Positions 42,448-50,931 of a stretch of DNA of 64,000 nt are shown piece after piece; position 1 is the first letter of the stretch, and each line of letters starts with the position of its first letter. Source of the DNA: JBFKQC01 sp041627895 (GTDB lineage: Bacteria > Pseudomonadota > Alphaproteobacteria > Rhodobacterales > Rhodobacteraceae); NCBI GenBank assembly GCA_041627895.1, contig JBFKQC010000004.1:37502-101501 (forward strand), read 5' to 3'. The notes below the pieces were generated by a model that was given only the letters and a program-made list of their open reading frames with translations, ran no database searches and was not told the origin of the DNA. Position numbers and translations under genes: made by a program.

Positions 42448-45400
42448 GGCTGGACGACGCGACGCTGCGCCAGAACCAGGCCGCCGAGCCTGAGCATTCC
42501 ACCTGGCTGTCGGCAAATGCCGGGTCGGGCAAGACGCGGGTGCTGACCAACCGCGTCGCGTTGCTGCTGCTCGACGGGGTCGAGCCGCAGAACATCCTTT
42601 GCCTGACCTATACCAAGGCCGCGGCGTCCGAGATGCAGAACCGGCTGTTCGAGAGATTCGGCGACTGGTCGATGCGGACAGACGGCGAGCTGGCCGAGGC
42701 ACTGCAGCGTTTGGGGGTGAAAACGCTGGGTTCCGAGCGGCTGGCGCAGGCGCGGCGGCTTTTCGCCCGCGCCATCGAGACGCCCGGCGGGCTGCGGATC
42801 CAGACGATCCACTCGTTCTGCGCCGCGCTGCTGCGGCGGTTCCCGCTGGAGGCCGGGGTGACGCCGCGCTTTGCCGAGATGGACGACCGCGCCGCGGCAT
42901 TGTTGCAGGAAGAGGTGGTCGAGCTGCTGGCCGACGGGATCGCGCCGGATGCGGTGGATGCAATCGCCGCGCATTTCACCGGCGACGACCTGGGGCGGCT
43001 GACCTCCGCGATCCTGACGAACCGCAAGGCGTTCGAGACCGGGGCGGACCGCGCCGAAATCTGGCGCTGGCTGGACCTGCCAGAGGGCTTTGACATGCCC
43101 GACGTGCTGGCAGCGGTCTTCGACGAAGGCGAGGCGGCACCGATCGCCGCGCTCTTGCAGGTGCTGGGCGCCAGTTCGTCAAGCACCGACCAGAAGGCAC
43201 ACGCGCGTCTGTCGTGCATCGACTGGGCCCGCCCGGGCGCCGAGGCGCTGGACGCGCTGACCGGCGTGATGCTGTACGGCGCGGCGGCCAAGGCGCCGTT
43301 CACGGCCAAGGTCGACGCCTTCCCGACCAAGGCGGCCCGCGCCGCGCTGGGCGCATCCATCGGCGGGCTGAATGCGCTGATGCTTCGGGTCGAGGCGGCG
43401 CGCGAGCGGCGCAATCGTCTCTATTCCGCCCGGAAAACGCTTGCGCTGCATCGGTTCGCCGCGGCCTTCCTGCCGGAATACGAACGCCGGAAACGGCGCC
43501 GCGGGTGGCTCGATTTCGACGACCTGATCCTGAAGACCCTGGCGCTTTTGTCCGACGAGGCGGTGGCGGCCTGGGTGCTTTTCCGGCTCGACGGCGGGCT
43601 CGACCACATCCTCGTCGACGAAGCGCAGGATACCAGCCCGGCGCAATGGCAGGTGATCGAGCGGCTGGCGCGCGAGTTCACCGCGGGCCAGGGCGCGCGT
43701 GACGGGGTGCGGCGCACGATCTTCGTGGTCGGCGACAAGAAGCAGTCGATCTATTCCTTCCAGGGCGCCGACCCGCGCGAGTTCGACCGGATGCAGGCGC
43801 ATTTCGACCTGCGGCTTCGCGGGGTGGGCGAAAGTCTGCGAGAGCTGGGGCTGGAATATTCGTTCCGGTCCTCCGACGCCGTGCTGCGTTTCGTCGATGC
43901 GACGACCACGATCGACGGCATGCGCCACCGCGCATTCCGCGAGCGATTGCCCGGGCGGGTCGATCTGTGGCCGCCGGTGCCGAAGCCCGAAAAGCCGGAA
44001 AAGCCGCATTGGTACGATCCGGTTGACATGATGGCCGAGGATCACCACGCGGTGAAGTTGGCGCGCGATCTCGCCGCCCGGATCGCGGCGATGATCGCCG
44101 GCGAGACGATTCCCGACGGCAAGGGCGGGCGCCGCAGGGTGCGGGCGGGCGACATCATGATCCTGGTGCGCCGCCGTTCGGAGCTGTTCGAGGAAATCAT
44201 CCGGGCCTGCAAGGCGCTGGGCCTGCCGGTGGCCGGCGCGGACCGGCTGAAGCTGGGGGCGGAACTGGCGGTCAAGGACCTTGCGGCGGTGCTGGCCTTT
44301 CTGGCGACGCCCGAGGACGACCTGTCGCTGGCCGCGGCGCTGAAATCGCCACTTTTCGGCTGGGACGAGGCGGCGCTTTATGACCTGGCGCACGGGCGGC
44401 CGGGGACGCTTTGGCAGGCGCTGCGCGGGCAGGAGGCGCAGCACCCCGCGACGCTGGCGATGCTGCGCGATCTCAGGGACAGCGCGAACTATCTGCGGCC
44501 CTACGATTTGATCGAGCGCATCCTGACGCGGCATGACGGGCGGCGGCGGCTGCTGGCGCGGCTGGGGGCAGAGGCCGAGGACGGCATCGACGCGCTGTTG
44601 CAGCAGTCGCTGGCCTACGAGCGCGCCGAGGTGCCCAGCCTGACCGGGTTTCTGGGCTGGCTGGAAACCGACGATGTCGAGGTCAAGCGGCAGATGGACG
44701 CCGCGGGCGACCTGATCCGGGTGATGACGGTGCACGGCGCCAAGGGGCTGGAGGCGCCGGTGGTCATTCTGCCTGACACCGCGAAACGGACCCTGCCGAA
44801 CCGCGACGAACTGATCCCGCTGGACGGCGGCGGCGTGCTTTGGCGGGTGCCGAGGGACCAGCGGCCGGAAATCGAGAGTCAGGCTCTGACCCGGCTGAAG
44901 ACGGCCCAGGCGGAGGAGGAACAGCGGCTGTTCTACGTCGCAACGACCCGGGCCGAGACCTGGCTGATCATTGCCGCCGCGGGCGAAGTGGGCGAGGGCG
45001 ACCAAAGCTGGCATCAAAAGGCCGAGGAGGCATTGCGGGCGCTCGGCGCCGTCGAGTTGATCACGCCGGTCGGGGTCGGTCTGCGCTATCAGCACCTCGA
45101 CTGGGAGGCGGGCGATCACACGGATGCGCCCGCGCCGCCCGCCGCACCGCCCGCCGTGCCGGACTGGGCCCTGGCTCGCGCCGCGCCGGTCGACCGGCCG
45201 GAGCCGCCGCGCGCGCCCTCCGATCTGGGCGGGGCAAAGGCGCTGGCGGGCGAGGGCGGGCAGGACGACGCGGCGGCCAGGCGGCGCGGCAGCGCGATCC
45301 ACCTGCTGCTCGAGGTGCTGCCCGCCGTCGCGGCGCCCCACCGCGCGAGCCATGCGGCGCGTCTGCTGACCGGCGGCGAAATGGCGCTGGATCAGGCCGA

Positions 45401-45791
45401 AGCCGCCGAGGCGCTGGCCAGCGCCGCGCGCGTGCTCGACCACCCTGATTTCGCCGAACTCCTCGGGCCGGACGCGCTGGCCGAGGTCGCGATATCCGCC
45501 GGGCTCGACGAACTGGGCGGCGCCCGGGTCGCCGGGGCGATCGACCGGTTGCTGGTGTCCGGCGACAGGGTTTTGGCGGTCGATTTCAAGACCAACGCGG
45601 TGGTGCCGGAGAAACCCGGGGACGTGCCCGAGGGGCTGCTGCGCCAGATGGGCGCCTACCTGGCGGCGCTGCAACAGGTCTATCCCGGCCGCAGGGTCGA
45701 TATCGCGATTCTCTGGACCGAGACACCGCGGCTGATGCCCCTGCCGCACGACATCGTGAGGGCGGCACTGTGCCGGGCGGCAACATCTTGA
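42444..45791 (+). CDS. addA: Double-strand break repair helicase AddA
   Basis: 1115 aa from ATG 42444 (MRLDDATLRQNQAAEPEHS). A UvrD-type 3'-5' helicase with nuclease tail. Walker A SANAGSGKTRVLTNRV, motif LCLTYTKAAASEMQ, DEAQDTSPAQW (motif II), GDKKQSIYSFQGADP, VMTVHGAKGLEAPVV, YVATTRAE, and the RecB-type nuclease at the C-terminus (GGARVAGAIDRLL, VLAVDFKTNAVVP). It overlaps addB and precedes trxA by 59 bases. Confidence 0.96.
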   Translation: MRLDDATLRQNQAAEPEHSTWLSANAGSGKTRVLTNRVALLLLDGVEPQNILCLTYTKAAASEMQNRLFERFGDWSMRTDGELAEALQRLGVKTLGSERLAQARRLFARAIETPGGLRIQTIHSFCAALLRRFPLEAGVTPRFAEMDDRAAALLQEEVVELLADGIAPDAVDAIAAHFTGDDLGRLTSAILTNRKAFETGADRAEIWRWLDLPEGFDMPDVLAAVFDEGEAAPIAALLQVLGASSSSTDQKAHARLSCIDWARPGAEALDALTGVMLYGAAAKAPFTAKVDAFPTKAARAALGASIGGLNALMLRVEAARERRNRLYSARKTLALHRFAAAFLPEYERRKRRRGWLDFDDLILKTLALLSDEAVAAWVLFRLDGGLDHILVDEAQDTSPAQWQVIERLAREFTAGQGARDGVRRTIFVVGDKKQSIYSFQGADPREFDRMQAHFDLRLRGVGESLRELGLEYSFRSSDAVLRFVDATTTIDGMRHRAFRERLPGRVDLWPPVPKPEKPEKPHWYDPVDMMAEDHHAVKLARDLAARIAAMIAGETIPDGKGGRRRVRAGDIMILVRRRSELFEEIIRACKALGLPVAGADRLKLGAELAVKDLAAVLAFLATPEDDLSLAAALKSPLFGWDEAALYDLAHGRPGTLWQALRGQEAQHPATLAMLRDLRDSANYLRPYDLIERILTRHDGRRRLLARLGAEAEDGIDALLQQSLAYERAEVPSLTGFLGWLETDDVEVKRQMDAAGDLIRVMTVHGAKGLEAPVVILPDTAKRTLPNRDELIPLDGGGVLWRVPRDQRPEIESQALTRLKTAQAEEEQRLFYVATTRAETWLIIAAAGEVGEGDQSWHQKAEEALRALGAVELITPVGVGLRYQHLDWEAGDHTDAPAPPAAPPAVPDWALARAAPVDRPEPPRAPSDLGGAKALAGEGGQDDAAARRRGSAIHLLLEVLPAVAAPHRASHAARLLTGGEMALDQAEAAEALASAARVLDHPDFAELLGPDALAEVAISAGLDELGGARVAGAIDRLLVSGDRVLAVDFKTNAVVPEKPGDVPEGLLRQMGAYLAALQQVYPGRRVDIAILWTETPRLMPLPHDIVRAALCRAATS

Positions 45792-45850
45792 CGCCGGACA
45801 AGGGCGACCATAGGTTCCCGGTCCGACGCTTGCATCCAAGGAGACCGCCA

Positions 45851-46171
45851 ATGGCGACCGTTGCCGTGACCGACGCCACTTTCGAATCGGAAGTGCTGAA
45901 ATCCGATATCCCCGTCGTCGTCGACTTCTGGGCCGAGTGGTGCGGACCGTGCAAGCAGATCGGCCCGGCGCTGGAAGAGCTGTCGGCGCAGTACGAAGGC
46001 AAGATCAAGATCGCCAAGGTCAACGTCGACGAGAACATGGAATCGCCCTCGAAGCTCGGCGTGCGCGGCATTCCGGCGCTGTTCATGTTCAAGGGCGGCG
46101 AGGTCGTGTCGAACAAGGTCGGCGCCGCACCCAAGGCGGCGCTTGAGACCTGGATCAGGGAATCGATCTGA
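45851..46171 (+). CDS. trxA: Thioredoxin 1
   Basis: 106 aa from ATG 45851 with AAGGAGA upstream. A cytoplasmic disulphide reductase. Active site WAEWCGPCKQIGPALEEL, the cis-Pro in RGIPALFMFKGG, and VDENMESP are all as in E. coli TrxA. It is the last gene of the tsaE-to-trxA group and is closed by a terminator. Confidence 0.97.
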   Translation: MATVAVTDATFESEVLKSDIPVVVDFWAEWCGPCKQIGPALEELSAQYEGKIKIAKVNVDENMESPSKLGVRGIPALFMFKGGEVVSNKVGAAPKAALETWIRESI

Positions 46172-46193
46172 CGCAAGGCGAAACCGCCGTCGG

Positions 46194-46218
46194 AAGGGGC
46201 GCCCCGGCGCCCCTTTTT
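46194..46218 (+). terminator. Rho-independent terminator after trxA
   Basis: GGGGCGC (46196-46202) with GCGCCCC (46207-46213), 4-base loop, flanked by AA and followed by five T. The 242 bases from here to the next gene hold no feature I can support. Confidence 0.9.
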
Positions 46219-46460
46219 CGTTGTGGGGCCGAAGGGCCGGGCCCTGACGTCCTTCGCCGCCGCGGCCAACGTGCCGGCGGCCGGCTTCGCCCAGGTGCCG
46301 CACTCCGCCGTGTGCGCGACGGCGACGCAGTCCATCGATCCGGCGACCGAGTTGATTGCCGACCGCGGCAGTAGGCGGAACCACCGGACACCCGGCAAAT
46401 GATCCCGCCGAACGCGCCGCCGGGCCGGCCCGCGAACGTGGCGCCGACCAGGTGCGCCGA

Positions 46461-47537
46461 TCAGGCCATCGCGGCCTGCGCGGGGGGTGCGGCGGTGCGC
46501 AGGCGCCCGCGCAGCGCGAAACGCACGATGCCGCCGGTGCCGGACTGCGGCGCGCCGGCGGACAGGCGGCCGCCCGCGGCGGTCAGCATGCGCCGCACGC
46601 CGAGCAGGCCGAATCCGCTGTCGACGCGCAGCTTGCCGGACCTGATGAACGCCATGGCCGGGTCGCCGAAGCCCTTGCCGTTGTCGGAAAGCGTGACCTC
46701 GATCAGCCCGTCCTCGGCCTCGGCAACGCCGATCTCGATCTGCACATGGTCGCGCCCGGCGTGCTTGAAGGCGTTGTCCATCAGGTTGCGGATCGCGATC
46801 TGCACAAGGTTGCGGTCGGCCTCGATCTCGATATCGGGGCAGGCGACGGCGTGATTCTGGAACGGGTCCAGCACCAGCAGGATGCCCTCGCAAAGATCGC
46901 GCAGGTCGAATTCGGCCACCTGGGCCGTCGCGCCCGTGGCCTGGGCGTGGGCCAGGATGTCCGAGATCAGCGCCATCGCCTTGGTGCCGACCGCGCCCAG
47001 CATGTCGATCAGTTCCAGCTTGCCGTCGCCGAGATCGACGAAATCCTCGCGCAGCAGATCGGCGACGGTCTGCACGTTGCGCAGCGGCGCGCGCAGGTCA
47101 TGGGCGGCAAGGCTGATGAAATCCTCGACCTCAGACGCGAAGTTGTTGAGTTCGCTTTGAGCCTCGGCGACGCCCTGGCGCGCGGTGACGTCGGTCACGG
47201 TGGCGACCATGTTCGCGACGTTTCCGTCATCGTCAAGGACGGGGCAGAGATGGGTCTGCACACGTGTCTGGCGACCGCCGAGCGGCAGGGTCAGCTGATA
47301 GGTCGCGGATCGTTTCTCGGCAGCGACGCGGCAATGGCGGCGATGGGCGATTTCGCCCAGCCTGCCGGGATGAAGCTCTTTCGCGGTCTTGCCGATGACC
47401 TGGGCTGCAGACAGGCCGGACATTTCCGAGGCCGCCCTGTTCCAGGCGACATAGACCGGGCGTTCATCGCCCTGCATCTCGACAACGAAGACCGGCGTCT
47501 CGACCAGGTCGAGCAGGGCGTAGTCGATTGCGTTCAT
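46461..47537 (-). CDS. PAS-domain sensor histidine kinase
   Basis: 358 aa from ATG 47537 (MNAIDYALLDLVETPVFVVE) with AGAGG upstream. PAS domain (about 8-125: AWNRAASEMSGLSAAQVIGK) then HisKA with phospho-His in FISLAAHDLRAPLRNVQ and HATPase_c (NLMDNAFKHAGRD, LSDNGKGFGDP, GFGLLGVRRMLTAAGG). No membrane helix. The HDLRAPL type is that of phytochrome-like kinases, and the PAS has no visible flavin NCRFL motif, so its ligand is unknown. No response regulator lies next to it. Confidence 0.88.
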   Translation of the reverse strand: MNAIDYALLDLVETPVFVVEMQGDERPVYVAWNRAASEMSGLSAAQVIGKTAKELHPGRLGEIAHRRHCRVAAEKRSATYQLTLPLGGRQTRVQTHLCPVLDDDGNVANMVATVTDVTARQGVAEAQSELNNFASEVEDFISLAAHDLRAPLRNVQTVADLLREDFVDLGDGKLELIDMLGAVGTKAMALISDILAHAQATGATAQVAEFDLRDLCEGILLVLDPFQNHAVACPDIEIEADRNLVQIAIRNLMDNAFKHAGRDHVQIEIGVAEAEDGLIEVTLSDNGKGFGDPAMAFIRSGKLRVDSGFGLLGVRRMLTAAGGRLSAGAPQSGTGGIVRFALRGRLRTAAPPAQAAMA

Positions 47538-47698
47538 GGAACCTCTGCGCGGCGTGCGGGCCTTTGCGGACTTGCTAGCCGTTGTTTCTGAAGAAATCGT
47601 AACGCCGCGGTGCGGCATCCGGCCTTTTTAGAATCATTCCAATGCTTGACTCGCCGCCGCACCGGCCGCATATCCAGATCAGACCGGAGGCGCATGCC

Positions 47699-48256
47699 AT
47701 GTTCATCCAAACCGAATCCACTCCGAACCCCGCCACGCTGAAATTCCTGCCCGGGCAGGCGGTGCTCGACACCGGCACCGCGGATTTCCCGTCTGCCGAC
47801 ACCGCGGCCAAGTCGCCGCTGGCGCAGCGCATCTTTGCGGTCGACGGCGTGACGGGCGTGTTCTTCGGCACCGATTTCGTCACCGTGACCAAGGCCGAAA
47901 GCGTCGCGTGGGAGCATATCAAGCCCGCGATCCTGGGCGCGATCATGGAACATTACCAGTCCGGCCAGCCGGTGATCGAGGGCGAGGCCGGCGCGGTGGA
48001 TCACGCCGAACATGACGGCCCGGATGCCGAGATCGTCGGCCAGATCAAGGAACTGCTGGACACCCGCGTGCGCCCCGCCGTGGCGCAGGACGGCGGCGAC
48101 ATCACCTTCCACGGCTTCGAGCGCGGGGTGGTCTACCTGCACATGCAGGGCGCCTGCGCCGGCTGCCCCTCGTCCACGCTGACGCTGAAGATGGGGATCG
48201 AGAACCTGCTGCGCCACTACATCCCCGAGGTGGTCGAGGTGCGGCCGGTTGCCTGA
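47699..48256 (+). CDS. NfuA-like iron-sulphur cluster carrier (NifU C-terminal family)
   Basis: 185 aa from ATG 47699 (MFIQTESTPNPATLKFLPG), GGAGG 9 bases upstream. The N-terminal Nfu_N domain (about 1-90, DTGTADFPSADTAAKSPLAQ, FFGTDFVTVTKAES) is followed by the NifU domain with the cluster-binding CxxC in GACAGCPSSTLTLKMGIENL. Same build as mitochondrial NFU1, which passes [4Fe-4S] clusters to lipoate synthase and complex I/II. It overlaps tsaB by eight bases. Confidence 0.93.
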   Translation: MFIQTESTPNPATLKFLPGQAVLDTGTADFPSADTAAKSPLAQRIFAVDGVTGVFFGTDFVTVTKAESVAWEHIKPAILGAIMEHYQSGQPVIEGEAGAVDHAEHDGPDAEIVGQIKELLDTRVRPAVAQDGGDITFHGFERGVVYLHMQGACAGCPSSTLTLKMGIENLLRHYIPEVVEVRPVA

Positions 48257-48956
48257 CCCGCGGGTCTTGGCCTTCGACACATCGGCCGCGCATTGCGCGG
48301 CCGCTTTGCTTGTGGGTGACCGGATCGTCGCGCAGGCACATCAAGAGATGATCAAGGGCCAGGCCGAGCGTCTCGTGCCCTTGCTGCAGCAGGTCATGGA
48401 CGAACATGGCGCGGTTTGGGAAGAGCTGGACGCGATCGGCGTCGGGACCGGCCCCGGCAACTTCACCGGCACGAGAATTGCGGTCTCTGCGGCGCGGGGG
48501 CTGGCCCTGGCGCTGGGGATTCCGGCCGTAGGGGTCACGACATTCGAAGTGGTCCGCCGCCTGCTGGACGCCGAGACCGGGCCGTCCGTGACCGTGCTTC
48601 CCGGACGCGGCGGCCAGGTTCTGGGTGAGGCCGCGCGGGACGGCGTTGGCGAAGGCAGCTGGCAGGCGGCGCGCACGGATTTCGTATGTCACTCCTGGCT
48701 TTCGGAACCCGCGGTCATCCGGGTTTCCGATCCCCTGCCGGATTTCGAGGTCTATCGGGTGCAGGGCGTCGGTATCGACTGTGAGGCGCCGGCGCACGAG
48801 TTGCACGATCTGGGCGGCAAGATCGCCCCTGCGATCGCCGGGATCGCGACGCGCCGTCTGTCGCGGGGCGGCGACATCGCGCGGCCCAGGCCGCTCTATG
48901 TCCGCCCGCCCGACGCCGCCCCCCCGCGCGAGGCGCCGCCGGCGATCCTGCCGTGA
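48249..48956 (+). CDS. tsaB: tRNA threonylcarbamoyladenosine biosynthesis protein TsaB
   Basis: 235 aa starting at TTG 48249, the only start that keeps the N-terminal strand VLAFDTSAAHCAAALLVGD; it overlaps the nfuA-like stop. TsaB is the non-catalytic partner of TsaD in t6A synthesis. Visible: LVPLLQQVMDEH, AIGVGTGPGNFTGTRIAVSA (the family signature), ARGLALALGIPAVGVTTFEV. The last 50 residues are Pro/Arg-rich. It overlaps rimI by four bases, a common tsaB-rimI order. Confidence 0.93.
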   Translation: MPDPRVLAFDTSAAHCAAALLVGDRIVAQAHQEMIKGQAERLVPLLQQVMDEHGAVWEELDAIGVGTGPGNFTGTRIAVSAARGLALALGIPAVGVTTFEVVRRLLDAETGPSVTVLPGRGGQVLGEAARDGVGEGSWQAARTDFVCHSWLSEPAVIRVSDPLPDFEVYRVQGVGIDCEAPAHELHDLGGKIAPAIAGIATRRLSRGGDIARPRPLYVRPPDAAPPREAPPAILP

Positions 48957-49371
48957 CGCCTAGCGAAATGGCGGCGCTGCACGCGCGCTCGTTCACGGTG
49001 CCGCGGCCCTATACAGAGTCTGAATTCGCCGGCTTCCTGGCCGACGCCGCCAGTTTCATCGTCGCCGAGCCGCAGGGCTTCGTCCTTGGGCGCGTCGCGG
49101 CGGGCGAGGCCGAATTGCTGAACTCGCGGTTGCGCCGGACGCCCGGCAAAGGGGGATCGGCCGCCGCCTGCTGGACGCTTTCGAGGCCAGGGCGCAGGCC
49201 CGCGGCGCGGCGCGCGCGATCCTCGAGGTCGGCGCCGGAAACCGGGCAGCCCGCGCCCTGTACGCGCGCGCTGGATATCGCCAGGCCGGCTGCCGCCCGG
49301 GCTATTACCGCCACCCGGACGGCCGCGCCGAGGACGCGCTGCTGCTGGAAAAGCGACTGGCGCGCGATTGA
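48953..49371 (+). pseudogene. rimI: rimI, ribosomal-protein-S18-alanine N-acetyltransferase, with a one-base frameshift
   Basis: The GNAT fold starts in one frame (MTPSEMAALHARSFTVPRPY, FIVAEPQGFVLGRVAAGEAE, LL) and continues in another (LAVAPDARQRGIGRRLLDAF, then ILEVGAGNRAARALYARAGY, RQAGCRPGYYRHPDG, DALLLEKRLARD). The break is at 49121-49122, where two bases stand for the codon normally encoding Thr in LLTLAV. One base is missing. No slippery heptamer is present, so programmed shifting is unlikely; it is either a real mutation or a sequence error. RimI acetylates the N-terminus of S18 and pairs with tsaB. The residual reading frame runs on into the next gene. Confidence 0.85.
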
Positions 49372-49415
49372 CCCCGTGTTACCGCCCGCGCACCCGGCGA
49401 AACCTCTCGGCACCA

Positions 49416-49431
49416 CCGACCAATTGGTCAA
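49416..49431. promoter_or_regulatory. RutR-like operator upstream of the nucleoside transporter
   Basis: Sequence CCGACCAATTGGTCAA fits TTGACCA-N2-TGGTCAA, the RutR consensus, at 14 of 16 positions counting the spacer, and contains the perfect 12-bp palindrome GACCAATTGGTC (49418-49429). A further TTGACC (49439-49444) repeats the half-site and may double as the -35. RutR senses uracil/thymine and controls pyrimidine and purine use. Confidence 0.55.
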
Positions 49432-49546
49432 AAAGCTATTGACCGGCTTCCGCTCACGGGGCCTAAATTGCGCCACGACCCGAGTATCTGCTCGCTTTCC
49501 GGGTACGGCGGCGCGAACCGCCGGCCCATCCAACTGGGAGATTGCA

Positions 49547-50539
49547 ATGACCCTGACGCAGAAGCTTTTTGGCGCCGGTGCGGCGCTGGCCATGTCCGCT
49601 GTGGCGGCGCTGGCCGAGCCCGGCCTGATCATCGACCTCGGCGGCAAGTTCGACAAGTCGTTCAACGAGGCCGCCTATAACGGCGCCCAGCGCTGGGCGC
49701 AGGAATCCGGCGGCAGCTATATCGAGACCGAACTGCAATCCGAGGCGCAGCGCGAACAGAACATGCGCAAGATGGCCGAGCGCGGCGCCAACCCGATCGT
49801 CGTCCTAGGCTTCGCCAATGCCTCGACGCTGGAAAAGGTGGCGCCGGACTATCCGGATACCAAGTTCGCCATCGTCGACATGGTGGTGGACGCGCCGAAC
49901 GTGAAATCCATCGTCTATGCCGAGCACGAGGGCAGCTATCTCGTCGGCATGCTGGCGGGCATGGCGTCGAAGACCGGCACCGTGGGCTTCGTCGGCGGCA
50001 TGGACATCCCGCTGATCCGCAAGTTCGCCTGCGGCTACGTGCAGGGCGTCAAGGCGGTGAACCCCGACGCCAAGGTGATCCAGAACATGACGGGCACCAC
50101 GCCCGCGGCCTGGAACGATCCGGTGAAGGGCGGCGAGCTGACCCGGACCCAGATCAGCCAGGGCGCCGACGTCGTCTATGCCGCCGCCGGCGGCACCGGC
50201 GTGGGCGTGCTGCAGGCCGCCGCGGATGCCGGCGTGTTCTCGATCGGGGTCGACTCGAACCAGAACCACCTGCATCCCGGCTCGGTGCTGACCTCGATGA
50301 TGAAGCGCGTGGACAACGCCACCTACGAGGTGTTCTCGGCCGGTGCCGAAGGTTTCGAGTCCGGCATCAGCGTGATGAACCTGGCCGCCGAGGGCGTGGG
50401 CTATGCCGTGGACGAGAACAACGCGTCGCTGATCACCGACGAGATGAAGGCGGCCGTCGAGGACGCCAAGGCCAAGATCATCGCGGGCGATCTGAGCGTG
50501 CACGATTACATGGCCGATGACAGCTGTCCGGTGATGTAG
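49547..50539 (+). CDS. BMP family ABC transporter substrate-binding protein (nucleoside/purine type)
   Basis: 330 aa from ATG 49547, with GGGAG 6 bases upstream. Signal peptide (cleavage near ALA-EPG), then the BMP/Med family: EPGLIIDLGGKFDKSFNEAA, ETELQSEAQREQNMRKMAER, GMASKTGTVGFVGGMDIPLI, DVVYAAAGGTGVGVLQAA and SIGVDSNQNHLHPGSVLTSM. Known members bind purine nucleosides or nucleobases in the periplasm. It heads the transporter operon after the RutR-like site. Confidence 0.93.
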   Translation: MTLTQKLFGAGAALAMSAVAALAEPGLIIDLGGKFDKSFNEAAYNGAQRWAQESGGSYIETELQSEAQREQNMRKMAERGANPIVVLGFANASTLEKVAPDYPDTKFAIVDMVVDAPNVKSIVYAEHEGSYLVGMLAGMASKTGTVGFVGGMDIPLIRKFACGYVQGVKAVNPDAKVIQNMTGTTPAAWNDPVKGGELTRTQISQGADVVYAAAGGTGVGVLQAAADAGVFSIGVDSNQNHLHPGSVLTSMMKRVDNATYEVFSAGAEGFESGISVMNLAAEGVGYAVDENNASLITDEMKAAVEDAKAKIIAGDLSVHDYMADDSCPVM

Positions 50540-50571
50540 GCCGAAATCCCGGGCCGCGTGGGAGGAACACC

Positions 50572-50931
50572 ATGACGCAATCATTGCAGGACTTCTTCGC
50601 GGCCTGGACCATGACCGAGGACGAAGGCCGGGACGACCAGATCGCCTCGGCCTTTGGCGGCACCGTCTATTACGCCGATCCGCGCACCGAGGCACCGATC
50701 ACCGACATGGGCGGCCTTTGTGCCTATGTGGGGCAGTTCCTGCCGATGTGTCCGCCGGGCGCCAAGGTCGAGGTCGCCGACCCGGTGGATGTCAGGAACG
50801 GCCATGCCCGCGCCACCGTGCATTTCGTGATGTCGGACGAGATGCAGCAGACCGGCCAGTATTTCGCGGACCTCGACGACGCCGGCAAGATCACCCGCAT
50901 CGTGGGCTTTGCGGGCAAGGGGCCGGAATGA
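50572..50931 (+). CDS. SnoaL-like (NTF2-fold) small protein in the transporter operon
   Basis: 119 aa. NTF2-like fold: LQDFFAAWTMTEDEGRDDQI, AFGGTVYYADPRTEAPITDM, YVGQFLPMCPPGAKVEV, RATVHFVMSDEMQQTGQYFA. No catalytic residues can be assigned with certainty. It lies between the substrate-binding and ATPase genes and overlaps the latter by ATGA, which is an unusual place for such a protein. Possible roles are an enzyme on the imported compound or a binding accessory. Function unknown. Confidence 0.72.
   Translation: MTQSLQDFFAAWTMTEDEGRDDQIASAFGGTVYYADPRTEAPITDMGGLCAYVGQFLPMCPPGAKVEVADPVDVRNGHARATVHFVMSDEMQQTGQYFADLDDAGKITRIVGFAGKGPE

Noticed and set aside
46219..46460. Possible remnant gene between trxA and the histidine kinase
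   Set aside because: A minus-strand frame gives a short plausible-looking stretch (SVAGSMDCVAVAHTAECG) but no start, stop or homology I recognise; left as non-coding.
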